A stretch of 64,000 nucleotides of DNA from Homarus americanus. Taxonomy: Eukaryota; Arthropoda; Malacostraca; Decapoda; Nephropidae. Each line of letters opens with the position of its first letter. The first letter of the stretch is position 1. The stretch spans positions 6,298,951 to 6,362,950 of the forward strand of contig NW_024753828.1 of assembly GCF_018991925.1 (NCBI RefSeq), read 5' to 3'. Shown one piece after another: positions 36,356 to 49,321 of the stretch. The notes beneath the pieces were generated by a model. It was not told the DNA's origin. It ran no database searches and saw only the letters and a program-made list of their open reading frames with translations. Both the position numbers and the translations under genes were made by a program.

Positions 36356-36410
<55 letters not shown>
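36356..36410. repeat. (TG)n microsatellite
   Basis: About 26 units. Confidence 0.97.
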
Positions 36411-36519
36411 GTACGGTGTCTCATTCTATAGGAGTCGCGTTAATATTGCACAAGTCAGATAAGTTTGTTGTCCAAAGTCAAGTGAGCATTCAGAAGGGAA
36501 CTGGTGTAATGAGAGCAGT

Positions 36520-36653
36520 AACTTGGCCACACATCACTCCCCCTGGCCACACAACACTACCCCTTGGCCACACATCACTCCCCTGGCCACTCAACACTAT
36601 CCCTTGGCCACACAACACTCCCCCTGGTGGACATACGAAGAAACACAACAAAA

Positions 36654-36720
<67 letters not shown>
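36520..36720. repeat. 20-bp CCTGGCCACACAACACT repeat and (TC)n
   Basis: Six imperfect units to about 36630, then about 30 TC units (36657-36718). Confidence 0.94.
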
Positions 36721-37049
36721 CGAACTGCGTGAGACACAATAGTAAATGTCGCTGAATTGAATATTTGAGCAAGAAATAAGAATTCTCAGCAGAGGATCTA
36801 AACGCATATGGAATGAATTCACAGAGACCAGAAGGCTTACAATGGAAAGCGGTAGTTCCCGTTTAAGCTCGGCATAGAGACATCGATACGGCTAAAGCTT
36901 CCCAGATTCAGAAGATGCGACGCGGCATACCATTTGTGGCTAATGCTCTGAGGGACAGATATATATAATGATTTATGGACAGGTACATATAAGCTAAAGG
37001 AGAAACCTGTCTACGACGTATCCAAAAACACACGTTATTAGGTAGTGAT

Positions 37050-37050
<1 letters not shown>

Positions 37051-37102
<52 letters not shown>
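37051..37102. repeat. (TC)n microsatellite
   Basis: About 26 units. 37103-37715 has no recognised feature. Confidence 0.97.
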
Positions 37103-37104
<2 letters not shown>

Positions 37105-37717
37105 TGATCACCAACACTTCGTCTCGTCAACAACCACTGGCTAGCCCACTAACACCACCTTAGCCCTATAGGTCTCGCCAGTTTAGTAAGCTTTAACAGT
37201 CTAGCTACAGTCTATACCCAGTTAACAGATGCCTCGTTGGTGATAGGTGAAGGCCCTCTTGATTTGGGGTCGCCCTCAAGGCCCTCACACTCACACTTGA
37301 CCCCATCTTATGAGTCCATATAAGTTAAGCATCTGTAACCATACACTCACCAAGCATCTATGAGTGTTAAGTATGATTTATTTTTTGTATTTGTCATAAG
37401 TTAAATTAACACTCTGTAAACGATACGTCACCTCATATTAACCAAATTAACTTAAACAAGAATTAAACTTCGTCTCCATTAAATTAGAACTATAACATAA
37501 TGCTTTACTCCTTAATGGTAAAAACCTTATATAATCTTAGTAAAAACTCATGGATACAATGAAAACAATTAACTAAATATAAGCAACAAAAAATCACAAA
37601 TTCACCGCCACAAATTTCAATAATCTCAGACATTCTCGAAAATTTATTAATGTATAAATTTCGTATCTAAACTATGGGAGGGGAGGGAGTTAAGTGTGGG
37701 TCAAAGCCACTCACAAC

Positions 37718-37950
37718 CACAACCTCAAAACTCAAACTTAACCTCAAAACTCAAACTTAACCTCAATACTCAAACTTAACCTCAATACTCAAACTTAACC
37801 TCAAAACTCAAACTTAACCTCAAAACTCAAACTTAACCTCAAAACTCAAACTTAACCTCAAAACTCAAACTTAACCTCAAAACTCAAACTTAACCTCAAA
37901 ACTCAAACTTAACCTCAAAACTCAAGCTTAACCTCACACTCAAACTCAAC
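37718..37950. repeat. 19-bp repeat AAACTCAAACTTAACCTCA
   Basis: About 12 nearly perfect units. AACTTAACC is reminiscent of, but not, the CCTAA pentamer. Confidence 0.96.
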
Positions 37951-38164
37951 CTCACACTTCCTCTTCCACTCTTCACAACCACAGCTTTAACTCTGGTCTT
38001 GAGTCACTGGATCAAGTCATTGCTTGGTGTTATAGATATAAACCTGAGACAAAGTTGTACAGCAAAGGTTCTTCTTGACAAATGTCCCTCACGAGTTCGA
38101 CTTTTTTTTTTCCAAACAATGGTGAAAAAGTTACGTTGGTGTGGACGGGTTATGGTCTGATACT

Positions 38165-38455
38165 AAGGAGAGGAAAGGAGGCGTAGTAGGAAGAGGAGAG
38201 AAGGAAGAGGAAAGAAGGAAGAGGAGAGAAGGAAAAGGAAAGAAGGAAGAGGAAAGAAGGAAAAGGAAAGGAAGAGGAAAGAAGGAAGAGGAAAGAAGGA
38301 AGAGGAAAGAAGGAAGAGGAAAGAAGGAAGAGGAAAGAAGGAAGAGGAAGAAGGAAAAGAAAGAAGGAAGAGGAAAGAAGGAAGAGGAGAGAAGGAAGAG
38401 GAAAGAAGGAAGAGGAAAGAAGGAAGAGGAAAGAAGGAAGAGGAAGAGGAAGAGT
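38165..38455. repeat. 14-bp purine repeat GAGGAAAGAAGGAA
   Basis: About 20 units. All purine on the plus strand, so triplex (H-DNA) potential is high. The lysine/glutamate frame here is a shadow. Confidence 0.95.
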
Positions 38456-38574
38456 TTTATATTACCTACCTCCTCGTGTTGTGAGTCAGCTGCTACATGT
38501 CAACACCCAGAAGCTGTATGTGTATATGTTTTCCTCGTCGGGTTTAATAGCATCGAGCTCAATTCGCCTCTACT

Positions 38575-38752
38575 TCCCTCGCCTTTATTCGCTTTGCTTT
38601 TACTCGCCTTGCCCCTACTCGTCTCTACTCGTCTCTACTCATCTTATTTCTACTCGCATGGACTCTACTCGCCTTGCCCCTACTCGTCTCTACTCATCTT
38701 ATTTCTACTCGCATCACTTCTACTCGCCTCATTTCTACTCTCACATCTATGC
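38575..38752. repeat. CTACTCGCCT minisatellite
   Basis: Units of 11-34 bp built on TTTCTACTCGC and CTCTACTCGTC. Confidence 0.88.
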
Positions 38753-39019
38753 TGAATAAAATCGTCTTTCATTAGTCAAATAAAAGACTAAAACAGAACG
38801 AGTGAATACATAGTTTATTAATACACCGAATCATACAGGAGAAGCCATACAAGTCATACACAAATACAGGCTGGTCAGTAATAGTCGCTATCATTCATGT
38901 ATTTCGTCTGTATTCATAGATATGTATTCTCACTGTACTCTAATTTCACAACGAGGCTCTATGTATATTAATCTGGTAGAGATATATTGGATTATATATG
39001 CCAAGAGGACAGTATGAGT

Positions 39020-39255
39020 GATGGTGTAGTGTGTGTGTGGGGGTGGGGGTGTGGTGTGTGGGTGTAGTGTGTGTGTGTGGAAGGTGGTGTAGTGTGTGTG
39101 TGTGTGGGGGGTGGTGTAGTGTGTGTGTGTGTGGGGGGGGCGTAGTGTGGGGGGGGGTGTGTAGTGTGTGTGTGGGGGTGGTGTAGTGTGTGTGTGGTGT
39201 AGTGTGTATGTGGGTGTAGTGTGTATGTGGGTGTAGTGTGATGTGTGACTGGGGG
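39020..39255. repeat. GTGTAGTGTGTGTGTGG repeat
   Basis: About 12 imperfect units with G runs. Ends beside the SINE head. 38753-39019 is plain AT-rich DNA. Confidence 0.92.
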
Positions 39256-39272
39256 ATGTAGTGTAGTGTGAC

Positions 39273-39625
39273 GACCTGTGGTGTAGTGGTTATCATTGTC
39301 GCCTCGCAAGTGAGCGGACCCGGGTTCGATCTACGGGCAGGGTGAAACTATGGACAAGTTTCTTTACGCCATTTGCCTCTGTCTACCCAGCAGTAACTGG
39401 GAACCTAGATTTTAATCGATTTGCGGATCGTGTTCCGGGGTAATAGTTAGCCAGTGCAGTTGGCGAGTTGTCCGGTCTTCTTGGACTATTCCTTGACACT
39501 GGGTCATGCAACTCGTTAACTCAGGGTGTGGTTGTTGTGTTGGCGACAGCTTTTACACCTTAAACAAATTCACGCCTAGGTAGCCCTGGGGCCGGTCATC
39601 CTCGTTACGCGAAGAGGAACCATTA
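39273..39625 (+). mobile_element. tRNA-derived SINE
   Basis: A box GTGGTGTAGTGGTTATC (39278-39294), B box GGGTTCGATCT (39322-39332) and, in the body, ACCCAGCAGTAACTGGG (39385-39401), a small inverted repeat often seen in animal tRNA-SINEs. Body similarity seems to continue to about 39625, with no clear tail. The 3' limit is uncertain. Confidence 0.72.
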
Positions 39626-39799
39626 TTAGTGTAGAGAGAGAGAGAGGAGCCACTTTATTTATTGGGAGGAAGTGTTGACGTGAATCACTTATCTGCTGGG
39701 GAAGAACCTGAAGGAGGTCTATGTGTGGTTTCCCCGGAGAGAGTAAAGACTTATGGACTCTGTGAGTGAAGGACTGGAGGCGTCTTGAGTGTATGCTGA

Positions 39800-39975
39800 A
39801 GCTGAGTGAAGGAACCTGCTGAGAGCCTGAGACTGAGTGAAGGAGCCTACTGAGAGCCTGAGACTGAGTAAAGGAACCTGCTGAGAGCCTGAGACTGAGT
39901 AAAGGAACCTGCTGAGAGCCTGAGACTGAGTAAAGGAACCTGTTGAGAGACTGAGACTGAGTAAAGGAACCTGCT
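39800..39975. repeat. 31-bp repeat GGAACCTGCTGAGAGCCTGA
   Basis: About 5.5 units, with GAAGGA/AAAGGA variants. Confidence 0.95.
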
Positions 39976-40077
39976 AGGGACAGTGTATCAGAGGATAGCA
40001 TTAAAGGTGAATGTTCAAGAGTGGCACAGTAGAGAGTAGAAGGAGATGTGTACATAGATCATAGCGTAAAGGGATCA

Positions 40078-40262
40078 CAATGTACATAGATTAAAGTATA
40101 CATAGATTACAGTATACATAGATTAAAGTATACACATATAACAGTATACATAGATTAAAGTATACATAGATTAAAGTATACATAGATTAAAGTATACACA
40201 TATTACAGTATACATAGATTAAAGTATACATAGATTAAAGTATACACAAATTACAGCATATA
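40078..40262. repeat. 16-bp repeat TACATAGATTAAAGTA
   Basis: About 11 units with TACACATATTACAGTA variants. 40263-40728 shows no feature. Confidence 0.95.
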
Positions 40263-40728
40263 CAGGTCACACTACACTGAAATCTCACTGTACAAAAGAT
40301 CAGTGCACGTAGAAGAGTGTAAATAAAACACAGCCCAGCGTACAGAATACAGTGTCAACATAACAGTGTACAAAGATTACAATGTAACAATTAGTACAGA
40401 TATTACAAACAAAAATGAGACGCATCACACGAAAACAAATGGCGAAATAAAATCAAGAAATATCAACTCATGAAAGAAGTATTACATTACGTGTGGAAGT
40501 GAGAAACCTAATACTCAGAGATGGGAAATATAAGATGAGAAAACTTTCCTCTGGTGGTGTGACGTGGGAACATATGAGGCTACACGTCATGGTCAATAGA
40601 GGATTCAACACCACATGTCTCCCAGGATAAATGCCTTGACGGGGAGAGAGATATGGGTTCCAATCCTATTCAACCGCGTTTACAAGCAGATAGTTTATGT
40701 ATTGTTGGTACCGTAAAGGATATCTGCT

Positions 40729-41246
40729 ATGTATGAACGTTTGGTACCACGTGTGAAGGTTTGGTACCATGTATGAAGGTTTGGTACCATGTATGAAGGT
40801 TTGGTACCATGTATGAAGGTTTGGTACCATGTATGAACGTTTGGTACCATGTATGAACGTTTGGTACCATGTATGAACGTTTGGTACCAAGTATGAAGGT
40901 TTGGTACCATGTATGAACGTTTGGTACTACGTATAAAGGTTTGGTACCATGTATGAAGGTTTGGTGCCATGTATGAACGTTTGGTACCATGTATGAACGT
41001 TTGGTACCATGTATGAAGATTTGGTACCATGTATGAACGTTTGGTACCATGTATGAACGTTTGGTACCATGTATGAAGGTTTGGTACCACGTGTGAAGGT
41101 TTGGTACCATGTATGAAGGTTTGGTACCATGTATGAACGTTTGGTACCATGTATGAAGGTTTGGTACCATGTATGAACGTTTGGTACCATGTATGAACGT
41201 TTGGTACCATGTATGAACGTTTGGTACCATCTATGAACGTTTGGTA
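40729..41246. repeat. 20-bp repeat ATGTATGAACGTTTGGTACC
   Basis: About 26 units, variable at AACG/AAGG. No stop in any minus-strand frame, so three overlapping minus-strand shadows of up to 217 codons arise. Their mutual overlap argues against any being a gene. Confidence 0.97.
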
Positions 41247-41644
41247 TACACTAGAGTTCTGGAATGTATCAATACATATCTCCACGTATACTTCAAGACC
41301 TAACGTAAAACTAACGTAACCTAACCAACCACGGTTCATTAAACACATTCAACAACCTAACATTCTCATCACCTTCACATCAAAGTTAACATAACATCAC
41401 AGTATGCAATCACGTCTAGTTTAAGATTATATCAACATGCAACATTCTCGGAGAAGCTAAAGGATTCACATCATCTGGGATCCTACATAGCCTCATTCTC
41501 ATGTAGGATCTCGTGGCCACTACAGGAAGAATCTGTAGGGAAGACGAGGCTGATGAACATAAGGAGGTCTTGTCTAAATGAGTTTACTGTGTGGGTTCCC
41601 CTTGGTATGTTTAACGGGGCGCTAATGGGTTTTCCTTGTTGGTG

Positions 41645-42035
41645 GGAAGTGGTGGTAGAGGTCAGTGGTGGTAGAGGTCAGTGGTGGTAGAGGTCAGTGG
41701 TGGTAGAGGTCAGTGGTGGTAGAGGTCAGTGGTGGTAGAGGTCAGTGGTGGTAGAGGTCAGTGGTGGTAGAGGTCAGATGGTGGTAGAGGTCAGATGGGT
41801 GGTAGAGGTCAGTGGTGGTGAGGTCAGTAATTGAGTGAGGGTCAGTGGTGAGTAGAGGTCAGTGGTGGTAGAGGTCAGTGGTGGTAGAGGTCAGATGGTG
41901 GTAGGGTCAGTGGTGGTAGAGGTCAGATGGTGGTAGAGGTCAGAGGTGAGTAGAGGTCAGTGGTGGTAGGGTCAGTGGTGGTAGAGGTCAGAGGTGGTAG
42001 GAGTCAGTGGTAAGGTAGAGGTCAGTGGTGGTGCA
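41645..42035. repeat. 16-bp repeat AGAGGTCAGTGGTGGT
   Basis: About 24 units; perfect to 41775, then increasingly indel-laden. Confidence 0.96.
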
Positions 42036-42089
42036 GGGTAATTCAGTGTGGCAAATGTTAATGAAGTGAACAGTAGTTTTTGTTAGTGT

Positions 42090-42412
42090 GGAAGTACTGT
42101 CTGTGTGTTAGGTACTGTCTGTGTGTTAGAGTACTGTCTGTGTTAAGGTATTGTCTGTGTTAAAATTACTGTCTGTGTTAAGGTACTGTCTGTGTTAAGA
42201 GTACTGTCTGTGTTAAGGTACTGTCTGTGCTGGGGTACTGTCTGTAAGGTACTGTCTGTGTTAAAATTACTGTCTGTGTGTTAAGGTACTGTCTGTGTTA
42301 AGGTACTGTCTGTGTTAAGAGTACTGTCTGTGTGTTAGGTACTGTCTGTGTGTTAAGGCCTGTCTGTGTTAAGGTACTGTCTGTGTGTTAAGAGTACTGT
42401 CTATGTGTTAAG
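42090..42412. repeat. 17-bp repeat GTACTGTCTGTGTTAAG
   Basis: About 18 units with TGTG insertions and AAATTA variants. Confidence 0.95.
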
Positions 42413-42440
42413 CCTCTCACCATCTCTAACAAAAGTAGTG

Positions 42441-42541
<101 letters not shown>

Positions 42542-42609
42542 GGGCGTAAAAGGCAGCTTCGCGGACCAATCACATCAGCCTTTTTCCTCACCACAAAAAT
42601 AATACGATG

Positions 42610-42740
42610 ATTTTCTTCTGGTTCAGCCAATCACAGGGAAGGGCAATAGGGGCTTTTATGACGTCATCTCCACACAGGGGGGAGAGGGGCATATTGACGT
42701 CATCTCCACACGGGGGGGGGGGGCCATATTGACATCATCT
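42610..42740 (+). promoter_or_regulatory. CRE palindromes in a short duplicated GC-rich module
   Basis: ATGACGTCATCTCCACAC at about 42659 and TTGACGTCATCTCCACAC at about 42694, with a degraded third copy (TTGACATCATCTC) at about 42729, each followed by a G run. CCAATCACA occurs upstream (about 42628). TGACGTCA is the ATF/CREB site. Another TGACGTCAC occurs at 43918. No gene start is seen downstream. Confidence 0.35.
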
Positions 42741-42984
42741 CGTATTTTCACCTCGTTACCTGGTCTCCGTGTGTGTGTACAGGTATGATGACGCAGATAT
42801 ACCTCATCTTGTGGCTTATATTCCAGTATAAGGTTATATGATATACGGTATAAGGTATATCTAGGAAGTATACTATATATATGATTGTCTAGTAAGTATA
42901 CTGATTGTAGTATATCCAGTATATGGGTTGATGGGTATACTTTGATATGTATTGTTCGTCATATCACTAACTCGAACATGGCCA

Positions 42985-43240
42985 CCCAAGCACATGGCCA
43001 TCCACCATACGTGTACTGTCACCCACCACATAGCCACCCACCCATCACATTGCCACTCACCACACAGGCACTCACCACATTGCCACTCACCACACCGGCA
43101 CTCACCACATTGCCACCCACCACACCGGCACTCACCACACCACTAACTACCACAAAGCCACCCACCCACCACACAGCCGCCCACCACACCACCACCCACC
43201 ACACCACCACCCAGCCACCCACCAAACCACCACCCAGCCA
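42985..43240. repeat. 17-bp CACTCACCACATTGCCA repeat
   Basis: About 14 imperfect CCACCCACCACAC-type units. Confidence 0.93.
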
Positions 43241-43330
43241 CCCAAGTGATCTCGTAAAACTCTGTGACTGGAGAAGCAACTCGTTTTCAGTGATGTCGAA
43301 TTTGTGAAGCTCTCTGGTATCTCTAACTGA

Positions 43331-43713
43331 CACGAGGCTTCACTTCGAGGCTTCAGTATGTATCCTGTAATGTACTGAAGCTCTTGCTAACACGGGCTTC
43401 ATTACACAACCTAACTTAACCTAACTCACACGAGGCTTCACTTCGAGGCTTCAGTATGTAGCCTGTAATGTACTGAAGCTCTTGCTAACACGGGCTTCAC
43501 TACACAACCTAACCTAACCTAACTCACACGAGGCTTCACACAAGGCTTCAGTGTGTAGCCTGTGGTGTACTGAAGCTCTTGCTAACACGGGCTTCACTAC
43601 ACAACCTAACCTAACCTAACTCACACGAGGCTTCACACGAGGCTTCAGTGTGTAGCCTGTGGTGTACTGAAGCTCTTGCTAACACGGGCTTCACTACACA
43701 ACCTAACTTAACC
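43331..43713. repeat. 98-bp tandem repeat with internal hairpin and CCTAA motif
   Basis: Four units start at 43331, 43429, 43527 and 43624. Each has GAGGCTTCAGTA paired with TACTGAAGCTC about 15 bases later, and ends in CAACCTAACCTAACCTAACT. Confidence 0.95.
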
Positions 43714-43776
43714 TCTTGTGGTCCGCCTCTCCCTCTATGATCTAATCGACCTGAAAAGTTTAATTAGTTTTGGTCC

Positions 43777-43921
<145 letters not shown>

Positions 43922-44072
43922 GTCACGGGTAAACATAAGCCAATTAGCAATGATTTAGTTCTCTAATTGGTGTCACTGTTTCTTCCCTCTAGGGCTTAAC
44001 AACCCTCATCACCCCTCCCCCCCTCCTCCTCACCCCTCCTCCTCAACCCCCCACCTCTCCCCTCCATATTCT

Positions 44073-44081
44073 TCTTTCTTT

Positions 44082-44161
<80 letters not shown>

Positions 44162-44222
44162 ATTTTATGTCTCTTGTCTTCTTATTTATTTTTTATTATC
44201 TCTCTCTCTCTCTCTCTCTCTC
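44073..44222. repeat. (TTTC)n and (TC)n
   Basis: About 21 TTTC units to 44160 and TC units at 44199-44222. The whole 43990-44505 stretch is pyrimidine-rich. Confidence 0.96.
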
Positions 44223-44453
44223 TTTATTCTCCCTTTCTCCATGATTCTTCTTTCTCATCCTCATCAATTCCTCTACCTCTTCTACCCTTTACTCCTTCCT
44301 CTTCTCTTCTTTTAGCTGATTCATCTCCCCTGCTTATCCTATTCTTCCACTCTTCCATCTTCTTTGTCCTCCTCTTCCTCTTCCTTTCATCCTTCCTCCT
44401 CCTCTTCTCCTTTCTCATCTTCCTCCCGTCTCATCACCCCATTCCTTTCCACG

Positions 44454-44457
<4 letters not shown>

Positions 44458-44507
<50 letters not shown>
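44458..44507. repeat. (TC)n microsatellite
   Basis: About 24 units. Confidence 0.96.
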
Positions 44508-44509
<2 letters not shown>

Positions 44510-44576
44510 ACGTGATATACAACAAATGGATTAACAAACAAATTACAGAAAGATACAGAACAAAGAGCAATTAAAA

Positions 44577-44577
<1 letters not shown>

Positions 44578-44625
<48 letters not shown>
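44578..44625. repeat. (CA)n microsatellite
   Basis: About 23 units. Confidence 0.96.
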
Positions 44626-44627
<2 letters not shown>

Positions 44628-44659
44628 CAATGTGACAGTAGGATAAGGAAACAGACAAA

Positions 44660-44709
44660 AACAATAATAATAATAAAAATAACCAAAATAATAATAATAA
44701 TAAACAAAC

Positions 44710-44766
<57 letters not shown>
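44660..44766. repeat. (TAA)n microsatellite
   Basis: About 30 AAT units with a few interruptions. 44767-45050 shows no feature. Confidence 0.95.
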
Positions 44767-44768
<2 letters not shown>

Positions 44769-45055
44769 CATTCTACTTTTCCAATTCAATATTACAAGAA
44801 GAATTTCACACATAAATATATTTCACCAAAAATATATCTTCACGTAGAAAGCAAGTCCAGGATACCAGCCAACCAAAACAACATTCAGAGCTTTAATAAA
44901 AATTGACTTGATTAATTTCCGTGGCGTATTTACTATTGACGCCAGGAAGGTGTTGTTGACAAGATGGCTGCTTCATCTTATCACCGTATATTGTACTTCC
45001 TTCTGTGAGGGATGGACCATAACCTTGATTAATTAAGACCTTTTATGATAGGTTT

Positions 45056-45147
45056 GGTTAGGTTAGGTTAGGTTAGAGTTAAGGTTGGTGTCATAAGTGG
45101 GTTGGGTTGGGTTGGGTTGGGTTGGGTTGGGTTGGGTTGGGTTGGGA
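45056..45147. repeat. (GGTTA)n and (GGGTT)n arrays
   Basis: Four GGTTA units, a short gap, then ten perfect GGGTT units. A one-base change of the telomere pentamer has been amplified. Confidence 0.95.
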
Positions 45148-45218
45148 ATTGGAGTTGCAGATGTCAGTCTATATAAATTTATCAAAACTCCTGGCTGCCA
45201 ACTTGAGGACACACACAC

Positions 45219-45221
<3 letters not shown>

Positions 45222-45269
<48 letters not shown>
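45222..45269. repeat. (AC)n microsatellite
   Basis: About 23 units. 45270-45579 has no supported gene. Confidence 0.96.
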
Positions 45270-45270
<1 letters not shown>

Positions 45271-45582
45271 TTCAGTCAGGAACATTTGTCAACACTCAAA
45301 AGGACAACACTCACTTCAAAGAGCTGCCCTCATCTCTACCTGTCGTCCCTCCTACCCCTCCTATCCTCTCCTCCCCTACCCCCCACATACCCTACCCTCC
45401 CCCTACGCCCTCCTGTGTTATGGTGAGCACTCCCGTCGCCGTTTGTACTGTACACTGCGACAAGAGATCAATCGTCAGGAGATGGACCAAGGCGAAGGGA
45501 CCGATCACTTTAATGGAACTTGTAACAATGTTTATCTGAGAGCCAGTGTGAGGTGCTGGACATTCTACAGGGGAAGAGACTA

Positions 45583-48500
45583 AGATGTGGTCGTGTATTA
45601 GATCAAGATGTGGCCGTGTATTAGATCAAGATGTGGCCGCATAGGATCAAGATGTGGGCCATGTATTAGATCAAGATGTGGCCGTATTAGATCAAGATGG
45701 GCCGTGTATTAGATCAAGATGGCCGTATTAGATCAAGATGGGCCGTGTATTAGATCAAGATGTGGCTGTGTATTAGATCAAGATGTGGGCTGTATGATCA
45801 AGATGTGGCCGTGTATTAGATCAAGATGGGCCGTATTAGATCAAGATGTACGTGTATTAGATCAAGATGTGGGCTGTGTATTAGATCAAGATAGCTGTGT
45901 ATTAGATCAAGATGTGGCCGTGTATTAGATCAAGATGTAGCCGTGTATTGGGATCAAGATGTGGGCCAAGGTATTAGATCAAGATGGGCCGTATTAGATC
46001 AAGATGTACGTGTATTAGATCAAGATGTGGCCGTGTATTAGATCAAGATGTATGTGTATTAGATCAAGATGTGGCTGCAGGAGATCAAGATGGGCCGTGT
46101 GTATTAGATCAAGATGTGGCTGCATAGATCAAGATGCCGTGTATTAGATCAAGATGTATGTGTATTAGATCAAGATGTGGCCGTGTATCAGATCAAGATG
46201 TGGGCCGTGTATTAGACTCCAAGATGTGGCCATGTATTGCATCAAGATGTATGTATTAGGATCAAGATGGCCGTGTATTAGATCAGATGCATGTGTATTA
46301 GATCAAGATGTATGTGTATGCATCAAGATGTGGCTGCATTAGATCAAGATGACCATGTATTAGATCAAGATGTACGCATTAGATCAAGATGTATGCATAG
46401 ATCAAGATGGCCGTATTAGGATCAAGATGTGGCCGTGTATTAGATCAAGATGGGCCATCAGATCAAGATGTGGCCGTGTATTAGGATCAAGATGTGGCCA
46501 TGTATTGCATCAAGATGTGGCCGTGTATTAGATCAAGATGTGGCCGTGTATTAGATCAAGATGTATGTGTATTAGACTTCAAGATGTGGCCGTGTATTGC
46601 ATCAAGATGTGGCCGTGTATTAGGATCAAGATGTGACCAAGGTATTAGATCAAGATGTGGCCGTGTATTAGATCAAGATGTGGCCGTGCATGATCAAGAT
46701 GTGGCCGTATTAGATCAAGATGTATGTGTATTAGATCAAGATGTGGCCGTGTATTAGGATCAAGATGTACGTATTAGATCAAGATGTGGCTGTGTATTAG
46801 ATCAAGATGTATGTGTATTAGTTCAAGATGTATGTATTAGATCAAGATGTATGTGTATTAGATCAAGATACGTATTGATCAAGATGGGCTGTGTATTAGA
46901 TCAAGATGTGCCGTGTATTGATCAAGATGTATGTGTATTAGTTCAAGATGTACGTGTATTAGATCAAGATGACCGTATTAGATCAAGATGTGGCCGTGTA
47001 TTAGATCAAGATGTATGTGTATTAGATCAAGATGTATGTATTAGATCGAAGATGTGGCCGTGTATTAGATCAAGATGTGGCCATGTATTAGATCAAGATG
47101 TGGCCGTGTATTAGATCAAGATGTGGCCATGTATTAGATCAAGGATGTATGTGTATTGCATCAAGATGTGGCCATGTATTAGATCAAGTGGCTGTGTATT
47201 AGGATCAAGATGTAATGCGTATTAGATCAAAATGTGTACGTGTATTAGATCAAGAAGATGTGGCCGTGTATTAGATCAAGATGCTGTGGCCATGTATTAG
47301 ATCAAGATGTACAGTATTGCATCAAGATGTGGCTGTGTATTAGATCAAGATGTGGCCGTGCATAGGATCAAGATGTATGTGTATTAGATCAAGATGTACA
47401 TGTATTAGATCAAGATGTACGTGTATTGCATCAAGATGTACAAGTGTATTAGATCAAGATGTGGCCGTATTAGATCAAGATGTACGTATTGCATCAAGAT
47501 GTGGCCGTGTATTGCATCAAGATGTGGCCGTGTATTAGATCAAGATGTGGCCGTGTATTAGGATCAAGATGTGGCCATGTATTAGATCAAGATGTGGCCG
47601 TGTATTGCATCAAGATGTGGGCCGTGCATAGATCAAGATGTACGTGTATTAGATCAAGATGTGGCTGTGTATTAGATCAAGATGTGGCTGTGTATTAGAT
47701 CATGATACGTATTAGATCAAGATAGCTGTATTAGATCAAGATGTGGCCATGTATTAGATCAAGATGTGGCTGTGTATTGCATCAAGATGTGGCCATGTAT
47801 TAGATCAAGATGTGCTGTGTATTAGATCAAGATGTGGCCATGTATTAGATCAAAATGTGGCTGTGTATTAGATCAAGATGTGGGCCGTAATAGATCAAGA
47901 TGTGGCCATGTATTAGATCAAGATGTGGCTATGTATTGCATCAAGATGTGGCCGCATAGATCAAGATGTGGCCGTGTATTAGATCAAAGATGTGGCCGTG
48001 TATTAGATCACATGTGGCCATGTATTAGATCAAGATAAAATGTGTATTGCATCAAGATGTGTCATGTATTAGATCAAGATGTACGTGTATTAGATCAAGA
48101 TGCTGGCCGTGTATTGCATCAAGATGTGGGCCGTGTATTGCATCAAGATGTGGCCGTGTATTAGATCAAGATGTATGTATTAGATCAAGATGTGGCCATG
48201 TATTAGATCAAGATGTGGCCGTGTATTGCATCAAGATGTATGTGTATTAGATCAAGATGTGGGCTGCATAGATCAAGATGTATGTATTAGATCAAGATGT
48301 ATGTATTAGGATCAAGATGTGGGCCATGTATTAGATCAAGATGTGGCTGTGTATTGCATCAAGATGTGCCATGTATTAGATCAAGATGTATGCATTAGGA
48401 TCAAGATGTGGCTGTGGCTAGATCAAGATGTGGCCGTGTATTAGATCAAGATGTGGCTGTGTATTAGATCAAGATGTATGTGTATTAGATCAAGATGTGG

Positions 48501-48850
48501 CCATGTATTAGATCAAGATGTATGTGTATTAGACTAAGATGTACGTATTAGATCAAGATGTGGCTGTGCATAGACTAAGATGTGGCCATGTATTAGATCA
48601 AGATGTGGGCTGTGTATTGCATCAAGATGGGCCATGTATTAGGATCAAGATGTGGCTGTGTATAGATCAAGATGTGGCCATGTATTAGATCAAAATGGGC
48701 CGTGTATTAGGATCAAGATGTGGCTGCATAGATCAAGATGTGCCATGTATTAGATCAAGATGGGCCATGTATTAGATCAAGATGTATGTGTATAGATCAA
48801 GATGTGGCCGTATTAGATCACATGTATGTGTATTAAATCAAGATGTACTA
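45583..48850. repeat. Satellite-like array, 23-bp unit GTGTATTAGATCAAGATGTGGCC
   Basis: About 3.27 kb and roughly 150 units, the largest repeat here. Core TAGATCAAGATG is almost invariant. The rest varies (GTGGCC, GTATGT, GTACGT, GCATCAAG). Unit length ranges from about 15 to 25 bp. Short open frames (LDQDVAVY-like) are shadows. Confidence 0.98.
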
Positions 48851-48955
48851 TATGAGATTTAAACTATGGGCCATATGAAACCAAAATATGGCCATATAGT
48901 ACAAGAGAAAATACATATAAGGTATTGTGATGTATTTAAATGCCTTAAATAAACA

Positions 48956-49066
48956 CATTCTTCTTCTTCTCCTTCTTCTTCTCCTTCTTCTTCTTTCTTT
49001 CTTCTTCTCCTTCTTTCTTCTTTCTCCTTTCTTTCTTCTTCTTCTTCTTCTTCTTCTTCTTCTTCT
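48956..49066. repeat. (CTT)n microsatellite
   Basis: CTT/CTC triplets, imperfect. Confidence 0.93.
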
Positions 49067-49212
49067 ATTCAGGCCTTTTTCCTTTTCTCATGAGAAAGAA
49101 AGAAATGGAGATGGAGGCCAGAATAATTGATTGAGTTAAAAGGATTGGATAGAGAGAGAGAGAGAGTTTAAAGTAAGACAAAGGAGGTGAAGGAGGTGAA
49201 AAGAGAGAGGGA

Positions 49213-49321
<109 letters not shown>

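Noticed and set aside
36263..36742. 159-codon plus-strand frame
   Set aside because: Built from (TG)n, a 20-bp repeat and (TC)n.
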